From the NCBI GenBank assembly GCA_050692055.1, contig JBOGTC010000039.1, positions 14,314 to 78,313 on the forward strand: a stretch of DNA of 64,000 bases. Reading direction: 5' to 3'. Positions 46,559-55,650 of the stretch are shown here, one piece after another; within the stretch, counting starts at the first letter, position 1; each line of letters opens with the position of its first letter. The stretch is from JBOGTC01 sp050692055. Lineage in GTDB: Bacteria > Chloroflexota > Limnocylindria > QHBO01. The notes under the pieces are model-generated. The model saw nothing but the letters and a program-made list of their open reading frames with translations. It was not told the DNA's origin and ran no database searches. The translations under genes and the position numbers were made by a program.

Positions 46559-47956
46559 TCAGCCGCCGGACTCGCCCTCCCACGGGTCGTAGTCGGGGTC
46601 GGGGGGTTCGGCGGCGGGACGCAGCTTCTCCGGCACGTTGCGCAGGTTGACGCGCACCCGCCACCAGACGGTGGAGCGGCCGCGCATCGCATCGACCAGC
46701 ACGTCCTCGGGATCGCGAACGTGCTCGGCCGCCTCCGGGTGGCGTGCGCGCCACCGGTCCAGCCCGGCGAGGGCGTCCGCCTTGTCGGCCGCCTGGGCGA
46801 TCACCAGCAGTGGCTGCGTCGATCGGCGCCGACCGGTGGGCGAGACGGTGCCGTCTTCCCGCCGCAACGACGCCGATGGACGAGGCGGGGCCACCGAGCC
46901 GAGGCGTCCACGCGGGGCGGAGGGATCCGTGGGCGGTCGCGAATCGGCCGGAGGGATCCGGCGCTTCGAGGGCTGGACGCGTGGCGGCTCCCCGGCCTGC
47001 TTGGCGTAGTGCGGCGGCCAGGGCGCATCGCCCTCTCCCTCCGCCTCGTGGCGCGCCACCAGCTCGAGCAGCGGATCCAGCGAGAACGCCTGCTCATCGA
47101 TGCCGGCGCCGACCTCGCCCAGCCGCTCGACACGTGGCGGGACGGTGGCTACGGTGAAGTCCTCGAGCTCCGCGTCGGGCACCTCCTCCCACGTCAGCGG
47201 GGCTGCGACGCGCGCATCGGGCACCGGCCGCACCGAGTACGCCGACGCCACCGTCCGATCCTTGGCGTTCTGGTTGTAGTCGATGAAGACGCCGTGCCGC
47301 TCCTCCTTCCACCACTTGGACGTCGCGAGCGAGGGCGCCCGCCGCTCGACCTCGCGGGCGAGCGCCAGCGCCGCACGCCGCACGTCGCCGAAGCCCCAGC
47401 GCGGCGCGATCCGCACGTATACGTGCATGCCGCGTGAGCCGGACGTCTTCGGCCACCCGACAAGCCCCAGCTCGGAGAGCACATCGCGCACGGCGAGGGC
47501 CACGCGGCGCACGTCATCCCAGCCGACCCCCGGCCCCGGATCGAGATCGACGCGCAGCTCGTCAGGATGCTCGAGGTCGCCGGAGCGCACGGGATGCGGG
47601 TTGAGGTCGATGCATCCGAGGTTCACGATCCAGGCCAGGGCGGCGGCGTTGTCGACCACGACCTCGTCGGCGGTGCGGCCGGACGGGAACGACAGCTCGA
47701 CCGTGCGGACGAACGGCGGAAGCTTCGCCGGAGCCCGCTTCTGGAAGAAGAACTCGCCAGCGGCTCCGTTCACGAAGCGCTTGAGCGCCATCGGCCGGTC
47801 GCGAACGCCGCGCAGCGCGCCATCGGCGACGGCGAGGTAATAGCGCACGAGATCGAGCTTGGTGATTCCCGCATCGGCGAAGAAGATCTTGCCGGGGTTG
47901 CTCAGCGTGACCTCGTGCCCGTCCAGGCTGAGCGTCTCCGACTCGGCGCGCGGCAT
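46559..47956 (-). CDS. LigD-type (primase-like) DNA polymerase with C-terminal extension
   Basis: 465 residues from the ATG at 47956. The first 300 or so residues are the LigD polymerase domain: 'LSNPGKIFFADAGITKLDLV', 'FFFQKRAPAKLPPFV', the metal Asp pair in 'ELRVDLDPGPGVGW', 'KTSGSRGMHVYVRI', and 'GVFIDYNQNAKDRTVASAYS'. After about residue 320 comes a Pro/Arg-rich linker and a compact domain of about 85 residues ('STQPLLVIAQAADKADALAG', 'WRARHPEAAEHV') not found in the basic polymerase domain. It fills gaps in end-joining, preferring ribonucleotides. The matching ligase gene is 1.8 kb away on the other strand. Confidence 0.9.
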   Translation of the reverse strand: MPRAESETLSLDGHEVTLSNPGKIFFADAGITKLDLVRYYLAVADGALRGVRDRPMALKRFVNGAAGEFFFQKRAPAKLPPFVRTVELSFPSGRTADEVVVDNAAALAWIVNLGCIDLNPHPVRSGDLEHPDELRVDLDPGPGVGWDDVRRVALAVRDVLSELGLVGWPKTSGSRGMHVYVRIAPRWGFGDVRRAALALAREVERRAPSLATSKWWKEERHGVFIDYNQNAKDRTVASAYSVRPVPDARVAAPLTWEEVPDAELEDFTVATVPPRVERLGEVGAGIDEQAFSLDPLLELVARHEAEGEGDAPWPPHYAKQAGEPPRVQPSKRRIPPADSRPPTDPSAPRGRLGSVAPPRPSASLRREDGTVSPTGRRRSTQPLLVIAQAADKADALAGLDRWRARHPEAAEHVRDPEDVLVDAMRGRSTVWWRVRVNLRNVPEKLRPAAEPPDPDYDPWEGESGG

Positions 47957-47962
47957 GCCATC

Positions 47963-47968
47963 AGGGTA
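47963..47968 (-). promoter_or_regulatory. -10 box of the LigD-type polymerase gene (leaderless)
   Basis: TACCCT on the minus strand, 6 nt before the ATG at 47956. Confidence 0.45.
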
Positions 47969-48029
47969 CCCTGCGCTCCAGCCGTCGTCTGACAGCGGCA
48001 CGCGCCTTGCGGACCACCGACCGACACCG

Positions 48030-49073
48030 ATGATCGAACGAGCCAAGCGCCTGGCCGGCGACCTGGACCGATGGAGCCTGCGTCATCGCGCCGCGCGGGT
48101 GACGCGCCGCGCGGTGAGCGGCTTCCTGGCGCACGAGGCCCTGCAGTACGCGGGCAGCATGGCCTATTTCGGCGTCCTCTCGATCTTCCAGCTGCTCGTG
48201 CTCGCCGTGGTTGTCATCAGCTTCGTCGCCGGCGAGGGCGCCGGGCGCGCGTTCGTGCTCGACCAGGTGACCGCCGGATCGCCGATCGACCGCGAGACAG
48301 TGGCGGGCGTCATCGACGCGTCGATCGAGTCGCGCGGCCAGATCACGATCATCGGCCTTGCCTTCCTGCTGTGGAGCGGGCTCGGCGTGTTCTCGGCCCT
48401 CTCCGGCGGGATCGGGCGCGCGTTCGAGGCGGCGCCGCGGCGGGGACTCGTGAAGGACAAGCTCGTCGGGCTGTTACTGATGGGCCTCACCGGGCTGCTG
48501 GCGCTGGCCTCGCTCGTCATCGGCATCGTCACCGGCGTCCTCCAGCGCCTGGCCGACGATGCCATCGGCGGCCTGCCAGGGCAGGGGATCGCGCTGAACG
48601 TCATCGGCTCCGTGGTCCCGATCATCCTGATCTTCTTCGCCTTCTGGATCATCTATCGCGTGGTCCCGAACCGCCCGGTCACGTTCGGCGAGGTCTGGCC
48701 GGGAGCAGTGGTGGCGGCGGCGCTGTGGACCATCCTGCGTTTCGGGTTCACCTACTACGCCACGAACGTCGCCGATTACGACTCCGCCTTTGGGCCCATT
48801 GCCACCGCCGTCACCCTGCTCGTCTTCCTGTACTTCGCGAGCGTCATCGTGCTGCTCGGGGCCGAGTTCGCGCGCGCCAACGCCCTCGACGACGAGCTCG
48901 CGGCTTCGCACGTCGCCGATCCGCGCCTGTTGCCGGTGGCCGCCGACTCGCCCGTCTCCGGCCCCGGCGAGCCGACCCGGAGGCGAGGCGGGCTGCCGCG
49001 CTGGGCATTCCTGGCAGGCGGCGCGCTCATCGGGCTCGTGGCGGGCAGGCTCACGAAGCGCGACGAGGAGTGA
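48030..49073 (+). CDS. YihY/BrkB-family membrane protein
   Basis: 347 residues. Six predicted membrane helices with family marks 'HEALQYAGSMAYFGVLSIFQ', 'LLWSGLGVFSALSGGIGRAF', 'FFAFWIIYRVVPNRPVTFGE', 'WPGAVVAAALWTILRFGFTY', 'YDSAFGPIATAVTLLVFLYF' and 'VLLGAEFARA'. It was once called RNase BN in error; the real role (transport or envelope) is unknown. After the core is a Pro/Arg-rich tail and one more short helix ('FLAGGALIGLVAGRL'). Divergent from the LigD-type polymerase gene. Confidence 0.93.
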   Translation: MIERAKRLAGDLDRWSLRHRAARVTRRAVSGFLAHEALQYAGSMAYFGVLSIFQLLVLAVVVISFVAGEGAGRAFVLDQVTAGSPIDRETVAGVIDASIESRGQITIIGLAFLLWSGLGVFSALSGGIGRAFEAAPRRGLVKDKLVGLLLMGLTGLLALASLVIGIVTGVLQRLADDAIGGLPGQGIALNVIGSVVPIILIFFAFWIIYRVVPNRPVTFGEVWPGAVVAAALWTILRFGFTYYATNVADYDSAFGPIATAVTLLVFLYFASVIVLLGAEFARANALDDELAASHVADPRLLPVAADSPVSGPGEPTRRRGGLPRWAFLAGGALIGLVAGRLTKRDEE

Positions 49074-49214
49074 GCTACCGTCAGAGCTGGCGCGGGAGTA
49101 CAACGGTGTAGTACATTCGGCCCCGTTCCGCTGGCCGGCAGGATAGGTCAGCATCCTCCCGGACCTCTCGCTACGGGGCAAAGGGCAATTGCATACCGAA
49201 CGGATCACCGCCGT

Positions 49215-50648
49215 ATGAGGCGACGATCCCATCTGGCCGCCTGGTTCGTCGCCCTGTTGATGGTCAGCTGGAGCGTCGTGACAACCGAACCCCGCGGCCT
49301 GGCCCTTGCCGCGGACCCGGAAGCGGAGCTCGCGCGCACCCGGGAACTGCTGGCCGACGCAAGGTCGACGCACCAGTCGCTTCAGGCTGAGCTGAATCAG
49401 CAGCGCGCCGAGCTGGCTCAGCTGCAGCGCCGCTCGGCCGACCTGGATGCGCAGCTCGACCTCGCCAGGGCGGAGCTCGCCGCCGTCACCGCCGAGCACG
49501 ATCGCGTGGGGGGGCTGCTCGAGCAGGTTCGCGTCGAGATCACCGAGATCGAGGCCCACCTCGCCGAGCTCCACGCGCAGATCGACGCGCTCGACGCTCA
49601 GCTGCTCGAGGTCGCCAACGACATCCGCCGCCGCAGCGCCGATCTCGAGGACCGCGAGGCGCTGCTGCAGGACCATCTCCGCGCGGCCTACGAGCGGTCG
49701 CAGACCTCGCTGCTCGAGGTCATCCTGTCCGCCGACTCACTCGACGAGGCGACCACCCAGGTCGGCTACCTGCTCAACGTCTCGGACCAGGACGTGGCGC
49801 TGGCCGAGGAGATCCGGTCGATCCGTGCCGAGCTGGAGATGCGCAGGGAAACCCTCGCGGACGGCAGGCGGGTGCTGTCGGAGGCTCGCAAGGTCGCGCG
49901 CGACCAGGAGGACCAGCTTCACGCACGCCAGGCTGAGCTCGCCGAGCTGGAGGCCCAGCTCGCCGAGCTGAAGGTCGCAGCCGACCAGAAGCGCGCCGAG
50001 CAGGAAGCGGCGCTCAACGCTTCGCTGCAGGCGGAAGGGGACGTCGAGGCCTCCATCGCGGACAACGAGCGCGCGGCGCAGGCCGCCACCGAGCTCGCCA
50101 ACCGGCTGCAGTCGCAGGCCGCGGCGCAGCAGGCGGCGATCGAGGAGGCCAGGCGGCGCGCGGCCGAAGAGGCCGCTCGACGCGCGGCCGAGCAGGAGGC
50201 GGCACGGCGCGACGCGGTCTCAAGCTATGGTTTCCGTTGGCCGGAGGACACCTTCCGCGTCACGCAGGAGTGGGGACCAACGAGCTTCGTCCTCGAGCCC
50301 CCGTACAACTACAAGGGCACGTACTACCCCCACTTCCACGGCGGCATCGACTTCGCCAACGGCTGCGGCACGCCGATCCACGCCACCGGCCCGGGCGTGG
50401 TCGTCGCCTCCGGCCAGCCGCTTGCGCCGTGGGACTCCGGCTATGGCGTAGTCATCGACCACGGCAGTGGCATGCAGTCGTGGTACTGGCACATGCAGCC
50501 GCGGGTCATCGTCTCGCCCGGGCAGATCGTGACCGGCCAGTCCGTGATCGGCTACGAGGGGACGACCGGGATGTCCACAGGCTGCCACGTCCACTTCGCG
50601 ATCAACCACCATGGATGGTGGGAGAACCCGCGCAACTACCTCCCCTGA
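49215..50648 (+). CDS. Secreted M23 peptidase with coiled-coil (EnvC-like)
   Basis: 477 residues. N-terminal signal sequence ('HLAAWFVALLMVSWSVV' up to about residue 33), then a long coiled coil to about residue 335, rich in Ala/Glu/Leu heptads ('AQLDLARAELAAVTAEHDRV'). The C-terminal LytM/M23 domain has zinc ligands His375 and Asp379 in 'HFHGGIDFANG', and His458-x-His460 in 'GCHVHFAI', plus a His in 'SWYWHMQP'. So it looks catalytically active and should cut peptidoglycan cross-bridges in cell division or wall turnover. Its last 13 bp overlap the convergent phosphorylase gene. Confidence 0.93.
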   Translation: MRRRSHLAAWFVALLMVSWSVVTTEPRGLALAADPEAELARTRELLADARSTHQSLQAELNQQRAELAQLQRRSADLDAQLDLARAELAAVTAEHDRVGGLLEQVRVEITEIEAHLAELHAQIDALDAQLLEVANDIRRRSADLEDREALLQDHLRAAYERSQTSLLEVILSADSLDEATTQVGYLLNVSDQDVALAEEIRSIRAELEMRRETLADGRRVLSEARKVARDQEDQLHARQAELAELEAQLAELKVAADQKRAEQEAALNASLQAEGDVEASIADNERAAQAATELANRLQSQAAAQQAAIEEARRRAAEEAARRAAEQEAARRDAVSSYGFRWPEDTFRVTQEWGPTSFVLEPPYNYKGTYYPHFHGGIDFANGCGTPIHATGPGVVVASGQPLAPWDSGYGVVIDHGSGMQSWYWHMQPRVIVSPGQIVTGQSVIGYEGTTGMSTGCHVHFAINHHGWWENPRNYLP

Positions 50649-52801
50649 AGCGCAACCGGATGGCGAACGGCCGGCAGGTAGAGGCGATCCACGTACTCGG
50701 TCAGCATGCGCGCGGTGCTGAACTGCCATAGCGCCGCGGAGATCGCGGCGCGCATGGTCTCGAGCCAGGCGCGCGGGCAGCCCTGCTCGTCCCGATCGAA
50801 GAAGCGGGGGACGATCTCCTCCTCCAGGAGCCGATACAGCTCCTGCGCATCGGCGTAGTCCTGCGCTCCATCATCGGCGGACGATTCCCGCCCGCCGATG
50901 GCCCAGCCGTTGTCGCCGCCGAAGCCCTCGTCCCACCACCCGTCCAGGATGCTGACCGACGGGATGCCGTTGATGGCCGCCTTCATGCCCGAGGTGCCGG
51001 AGGCCTCCATTGGCCTTCGCGGATTGTTGAGCCAGATGTCGACCCCGCCCACCAGGAAGCGGGCGATCCGCATGTCGTAGTCCTCCACGATGAACACGCG
51101 GCCGCGCAGGGGATCCGAGCGCGACAGCTCGAAGATGCGCTGAATCACTCGCTGTCCGGGGCGATCGGCCGGGTGCGCCTTGCCGGCGATCACGATCTGC
51201 ACCGGCCGCTCCGAATCGGACAGGATGCGCGCCAGGCGCTCCTCGTCGCTGAAGAGGAGGTCGGCGCGCTTGTAGGTGGCGAAGCGCCGCGCAAAGCCGA
51301 TGGTCAACGCATCCGGATCAAAGATCCCCCGCGTGTGACGGAGGGCATCCGGGGACTCGCCGTGCCGCGCGAACTGGCGCGCCAGGCGTCCCTCCAGGAA
51401 ATGGATGAGCTCGCGCTTCTGCTGTCCGTGCGCCGCCCACAGCTCGCCGTCCTCGAGTGCGTCCAGGCGCTCCACCGGCTCCGAGGAACCCAGGTCGGGA
51501 CCGATCGGCGCGTTCATCGCGCGCTCGAACAGCCGGCGCGCGGGAAGGCCGAGCCAGGTGGCAACGTGGACGCCGTTGGTGATGGCCTGGATCGGGTAGC
51601 CGGCCACGGGCTCCCACGTATCGGTGGCGGTCCGGCCGTGAAGCTGGCTCACCGCGTTCGCGCCGCTGGCATGACGCAGCACGAAGGCGGTCATGTCGAA
51701 CGGGGCGTCGGGATCGTCGGTGCGGCCTCGTCCGAGCTCGAGCAGCTCGCCGGGCTCCATGCGCGCGGCCGAGAGCCACGATGCCAGGCCGCTGGTGACC
51801 AGATCCCGACCGAAGACCTCGTTCCCGGCGGGCACCGGCGTGTGGATCGTGAAGACCGCGTTGCGGCCAACGCGACGCAGCGCCTCGGAGGCGGCCAGCC
51901 CGCTCTCAGCGGCGATGAGCTCGCGAGCACGCTCCAGCAGCAGGAACGCGGAGTGGCCCTCGTTGAGGTGCCAGACGGCAGGCTCGATGCCGAGCGCCCG
52001 CAGCGCACGAACGCCGCCGATGCCCAGGACCAGCTCCTGGCACATCCGCATCTCGCGGCCGCGGACGTAGAGGATCTGGGTGATCGGCCGGTCCGCCGGG
52101 TCGTTCGCCGCGACCTCGGTATCGAGCAGCAGGATCGGCACGCGGCCCACCTGGGCGACCCAGACCGCGGCATGGACGACACGATCCGCGAAGTCGATCT
52201 GCACCTGGACCGGGGCGCCGTTTCGGCCGCGAGCTCGGCGCAGGGGCAGCTGGGCCGGATCGAGATCCGGCTGCGCGTGCTCCTGGTGGCCATCGGCGTC
52301 GATCTGCTGCCGGAAGTAGCCGCGGCGATAGAGCAGGCCGATGCCGACGAACGGGAGCGCCGCATCGGATGCCGACTTGCAGTGGTCGCCGGCCAGGATG
52401 CCGAGGCCGCCGGAGTAGATCTGCATCGATTCGTGGATGCCGAACTCGGCGCAGAAGTAGGCCACCGGTCCGGGCAGCTTCCGGTCGGGCGAGGCCCCGT
52501 ACCAGGAGTCCGCCCCGTTCTCCATGTAACGGTCGAACTCATCGAGCACGCGGCTGGCGTCGACCATGAAGTCCTCGTCGCCGGTGAGCTCCGCCCAGCG
52601 CGCCTGGTTGGTGCCGGTGAGCACCGGAATCGGGTTTCGGTGTCGCGCCCAGGTCAGGTGGTCGATTCGGCTGAACAGGGACTGGGCGCGCGGTGTCCAG
52701 CTCCACCACAGGTTGTAGGCCACCTCGCCAAGGCCCTCGAGGCCGGCCGGCAGATTGAAATCGTGCCCGGGCAGCGTCGGAACTCGGATCGACGTTGTCA
52801 T
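50636..52801 (-). CDS. glgP: Alpha-glucan (glycogen) phosphorylase
   Basis: 721 residues from the ATG at 52801 (an upstream in-frame ATG overlaps the promoter). It releases glucose-1-phosphate from glycogen or maltodextrin. The N-terminus is the DUF3417 extension ('GLGEVAYNLWWSWTPRAQSL') of the short, actinobacterial/archaeal-type phosphorylases. Core marks: 'VAYFCAEFGIHESMQIYSGG', 'HLNEGHSAFLLLERARELI', 'TNGVHVATWLGLPARRLFE', 'GFARRFATYKRADLLF', and the PLP-Lys segment 'EASGTSGMKAAINGIPSVSI' near the C-terminus. With the glycogen synthase at 24.4 kb it closes storage and use of glycogen. Divergent from the class V aminotransferase gene. Confidence 0.95.
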   Translation of the reverse strand: MTTSIRVPTLPGHDFNLPAGLEGLGEVAYNLWWSWTPRAQSLFSRIDHLTWARHRNPIPVLTGTNQARWAELTGDEDFMVDASRVLDEFDRYMENGADSWYGASPDRKLPGPVAYFCAEFGIHESMQIYSGGLGILAGDHCKSASDAALPFVGIGLLYRRGYFRQQIDADGHQEHAQPDLDPAQLPLRRARGRNGAPVQVQIDFADRVVHAAVWVAQVGRVPILLLDTEVAANDPADRPITQILYVRGREMRMCQELVLGIGGVRALRALGIEPAVWHLNEGHSAFLLLERARELIAAESGLAASEALRRVGRNAVFTIHTPVPAGNEVFGRDLVTSGLASWLSAARMEPGELLELGRGRTDDPDAPFDMTAFVLRHASGANAVSQLHGRTATDTWEPVAGYPIQAITNGVHVATWLGLPARRLFERAMNAPIGPDLGSSEPVERLDALEDGELWAAHGQQKRELIHFLEGRLARQFARHGESPDALRHTRGIFDPDALTIGFARRFATYKRADLLFSDEERLARILSDSERPVQIVIAGKAHPADRPGQRVIQRIFELSRSDPLRGRVFIVEDYDMRIARFLVGGVDIWLNNPRRPMEASGTSGMKAAINGIPSVSILDGWWDEGFGGDNGWAIGGRESSADDGAQDYADAQELYRLLEEEIVPRFFDRDEQGCPRAWLETMRAAISAALWQFSTARMLTEYVDRLYLPAVRHPVALQGR

Positions 52802-52810
52802 GGAGCTCGG

Positions 52811-52838
52811 ATGATAGCCGCGCGCGACGGCGTACGAT
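52811..52838. promoter_or_regulatory. Back-to-back leaderless promoters of glgP and the aminotransferase gene
   Basis: TATCAT on the minus strand (52816-52811) is 9 nt before the glgP ATG; TACGAT on the plus strand (52833-52838) is 7 nt before the ATG at 52846. Only 44 bp separate the two start codons, so the two -35 regions must overlap the opposite promoter. Confidence 0.5.
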
Positions 52839-52845
52839 GGAGCCG

Positions 52846-54120
52846 ATGACATCGATCATCGAGCGCCGCGGCCTGGATGTCGCCGCCGTGCGGGACCACT
52901 TCCCTTCGCTCGCACGACGGCTCGACGGCCGCTCCATCGCCTATCTCGACGGCCCGGGTGGGACCCAGGTGCCGCGCGAATGCATCGACGCCATGGTCGC
53001 CTACCTGGAGACCTCGAACGCCAATCACGGCGGCGCCTTCGCCGCGGCGATCGAGACCGAGGCGATGCTGCACGAGGCCCGCGCGGCGGCGGCCGACTTC
53101 ATCGGCGCGCACGATCCGGCCGAGATCGTCTTCGGGCAGAACATGACGACGCTGACGTTCGCGCTCAGCCGCGCCATCGGTCGTGAGCTTGCGACAGGGG
53201 ACGAGCTCATCGTCACGCGCCTTGACCACGACGCCAACGTCGCGCCGTGGCTGTCGGTGGCGGGCGAGCGCGGCGCGATCGTGCGCTGGGTCGACCTGCG
53301 GCCCGAGGACGGCACGCTCGACCTCGACGATCTGGAGCGCCTGGTGGGGCCGCGCACCCGGCTCGTGGCCATCGGCATGGCCTCCAATGCGCTCGGCACG
53401 CTCAACGACGTCGGTCGCGCGATCGAGGTCGCCCATGCCGTTGGCGCGGTGGCCTTCGTGGACGCGGTGCACGCCGCACCCCACCTGCCCATCGACGTGG
53501 CGGCGCTGCGCGCCGACTTTCTGGCCTGCTCGCCCTACAAGTTCTTCGGGCCGCACCTCGGCATCCTGTACGGGCGGCGCGAGCTGCTCGAGCGGCTGCC
53601 CGCGTACCGGGTGCGACCCGCCGGCGACGCGCTGCCCGGCCGGTTCGAGACGGGCACGCAGAGCCACGAGGCGCTGGCCGGGCTGCTCGGAACGTTCCGC
53701 TATCTTGAGTCGGTGGGCCGGGCCTACGGTGGCGGCTCAGCCGAGCCGTCACGGCGAGGCGCGCTGCACGCAGCGATGGGCGCCTTCCGGGCCTACGAGC
53801 GGAAGTTGATCGGTCCCGCGCTGGAGGGCCTGGGGGGCGTGCCGGGCCTGCGCCTGTTCGGCATCGCGGATGCCTCCCGCATCGAGGAGCGGGTGCCGAC
53901 CTTTGCGTTCACCCTGCGCGGGCGCCATCCGCGAGCGGTCGCCGAGCACCTGGCACGACAGGCGATCAGCACCTGGGACGGCGACTTCTACGCCTGGGAG
54001 CTGATCCGCCGGCTCGGGCTGGAGGACTCCGGCGGGCTGGTGCGCATCGGCTTCGTGCACTACAACACGGCCGAGGAGCTCGATCGCCTGGTGCACGCCC
54101 TGCTCGAGCTCGCCGGCTGA
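52846..54120 (+). CDS. Class V aminotransferase, cysteine-desulfurase-like (VC1184 type)
   Basis: 424 residues. PLP enzyme of fold type I: 'IAYLDGPGGTQVPRECIDAM', 'EIVFGQNMTTLTFALSRAIG', 'LDHDANVAPWLSVA', 'AFVDAVHAAPHLPIDVAAL', and the PLP Lys in 'SPYKFFGPHLGILYG'. The short loop that carries the catalytic Cys in SufS/CsdA has none here ('STWDGDFYAWELIRRL'), and 'RIGFVHYNTAEELDRLVHAL' ends the protein. So sulfur transfer is doubtful; this subfamily is annotated as cysteine desulfurase-like but its reaction is unknown. Leaderless start. Confidence 0.85.
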   Translation: MTSIIERRGLDVAAVRDHFPSLARRLDGRSIAYLDGPGGTQVPRECIDAMVAYLETSNANHGGAFAAAIETEAMLHEARAAAADFIGAHDPAEIVFGQNMTTLTFALSRAIGRELATGDELIVTRLDHDANVAPWLSVAGERGAIVRWVDLRPEDGTLDLDDLERLVGPRTRLVAIGMASNALGTLNDVGRAIEVAHAVGAVAFVDAVHAAPHLPIDVAALRADFLACSPYKFFGPHLGILYGRRELLERLPAYRVRPAGDALPGRFETGTQSHEALAGLLGTFRYLESVGRAYGGGSAEPSRRGALHAAMGAFRAYERKLIGPALEGLGGVPGLRLFGIADASRIEERVPTFAFTLRGRHPRAVAEHLARQAISTWDGDFYAWELIRRLGLEDSGGLVRIGFVHYNTAEELDRLVHALLELAG

Positions 54121-54159
54121 CTGGCGGGCGCCCCGTCGCCGCCTCTTGAGGGCAGGCGG

Positions 54160-54165
54160 TACCCT
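54160..54165 (+). promoter_or_regulatory. -10 box of the HTH/acidic-tail gene (leaderless)
   Basis: TACCCT, 10 nt before the ATG at 54176, no ribosome site between. Confidence 0.4.
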
Positions 54166-54175
54166 TAGCGCCCGA

Positions 54176-55648
54176 ATGGACGGCTACACGGTCAACGAGG
54201 CGGCCTCGGTCCTGGGCGTGCCCACGGAGCGCATCTGGGAGCTGCTCGCGCGCGGCGTCCTTTCCGGGACGCCCGAGGGCACGACCGGCATGCGGGTCTT
54301 CCTGCAGCCTCGTCCCGGACCGACGACCCCCGGCACCGCGACCGGCCCGGGAGAGCCAACGCGAGCGAACGGCAACGGCGCCAACGACCCGCCGGCCGAG
54401 GCGAGCCCGTTCCGCGAGCTGCTGACCGAGTTCCGGAACCTGACCGAGCGCTACGGTCAGGCGCTGCTGGCGCTCGGCGAGGCGCGCGGCGAGGCCTCGG
54501 CGCTGAGGTCCCGCGTCGAGGTGCTCGAGGCAAGGATGGACCTGCGGCTTCCGTCCGCGAGCGCATCGCCGCCGCCAGTGTCCTGGACCACCACGCCGAT
54601 GCCCGTCATCGATGAGCGGCTTGCCGCCTCGGCCGTTACGGCGGACGCGCATCCGGAAGCCGGAGAGCCGCAGGCCCGCGCCCGGCGGCGACGCACGCGG
54701 AGCGGGCGACTGGCTCCTGAGGAGATCGCCGAGGCCCTGGGCCGGGCGGACGACCCGTCCCCGTCCGAGCTGCCGGATGGTCGCGAGGCCCCGGACGCGG
54801 AGCCGCTCGAATCGCGGATCCTCGCCAGCGAGGCCACGCCACGCATCCCGATCGTGCCGATCGACGCGGATGATGCCCTGCCCAGGGACGCCGCCCCGGC
54901 CGAGGTCGTCAGCCTCGACGAGGAGCCGGCAGCGCCCGGGATCGTCGAGATGACCACGCGAGCCAGGGAAGCGGAGGCGGAACCCGGGCTTCCGCCAACC
55001 GCGCCGACCGCGCCCGCGCCCGATTCCCCGTACTCGACGGCCATCGAGGACGCGGATTGGTTCAGCGACGCGGAGCTCACGACCGATCGATCCGCGCAGC
55101 CGTTCGAAGAGCCGTGGCCCGCAACGCCTCAGGCAGAAGACGAGCAGGCGGACGCCGAGAACGACTTCGCGGCAGAGCTGGAGATCGCGACTCCCGGCTG
55201 GCGCACCGCCGACGTGACCGATGCCGGAGAGCTGCAGGCACCGGGACCCGGCCTCTCGACCGAGGCCGAGGCCGGGCCGGAGCCCTGGCGCGCGGGTGAG
55301 GCCTGGGACGTGGAACGGGACGAGTGGCCCGAGATGCCCGGTACGCGTGGCACGTCCCGATCGGCCATTGAGGCTCCCGAGCCGGTGGAGGCTGATGAGC
55401 CGGCCCTGGAGATGCCCGGTTCCCGCGAGCTCGATGAGGCGCTGGCCGCACTCGACGCGCTGTCGGGACCAGCTGCCTTCGAGCCCTCGGCTGATGAGCC
55501 TCCGGGTGCTTCGCTCGAACCGCCCGTGGAGACCGCACCGCCAGAGTCCCACCCCGCTCCTGAGCAGGGTGAATTCGAGCCGCCCCCCGGCTCCAGCGGG
55601 TCGACCTCGCGGGCCTACGGCCGCCTTCGCCGAACCTTCCCCGGTTGA
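54176..55648 (+). CDS. MerR/excisionase-like HTH protein with long acidic disordered tail
   Basis: 490 residues. The first 45 or so residues form a MerR/excisionase-like HTH ('YTVNEAASVLGVPTERIWEL', 'RGVLSG'). A short coiled coil follows at about 85-125 ('FRELLTEFRNLTERYGQALL', 'ALGEARGEASALRSRVEVLE'). A basic patch ('ARARRRRTRSGR') comes at about 170. The rest, to the C-terminus, is Pro/Glu/Asp/Ala-rich and looks disordered, ending in a basic 'RAYGRLRRTFPG'. I do not recognise a family for the whole protein. It could bind DNA through the N-terminus and act as a nucleoid or partition-type adaptor. It converges with the FAD oxidoreductase gene, 2 bp between stops. Confidence 0.7.
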   Translation: MDGYTVNEAASVLGVPTERIWELLARGVLSGTPEGTTGMRVFLQPRPGPTTPGTATGPGEPTRANGNGANDPPAEASPFRELLTEFRNLTERYGQALLALGEARGEASALRSRVEVLEARMDLRLPSASASPPPVSWTTTPMPVIDERLAASAVTADAHPEAGEPQARARRRRTRSGRLAPEEIAEALGRADDPSPSELPDGREAPDAEPLESRILASEATPRIPIVPIDADDALPRDAAPAEVVSLDEEPAAPGIVEMTTRAREAEAEPGLPPTAPTAPAPDSPYSTAIEDADWFSDAELTTDRSAQPFEEPWPATPQAEDEQADAENDFAAELEIATPGWRTADVTDAGELQAPGPGLSTEAEAGPEPWRAGEAWDVERDEWPEMPGTRGTSRSAIEAPEPVEADEPALEMPGSRELDEALAALDALSGPAAFEPSADEPPGASLEPPVETAPPESHPAPEQGEFEPPPGSSGSTSRAYGRLRRTFPG

Positions 55649-55650
55649 CC

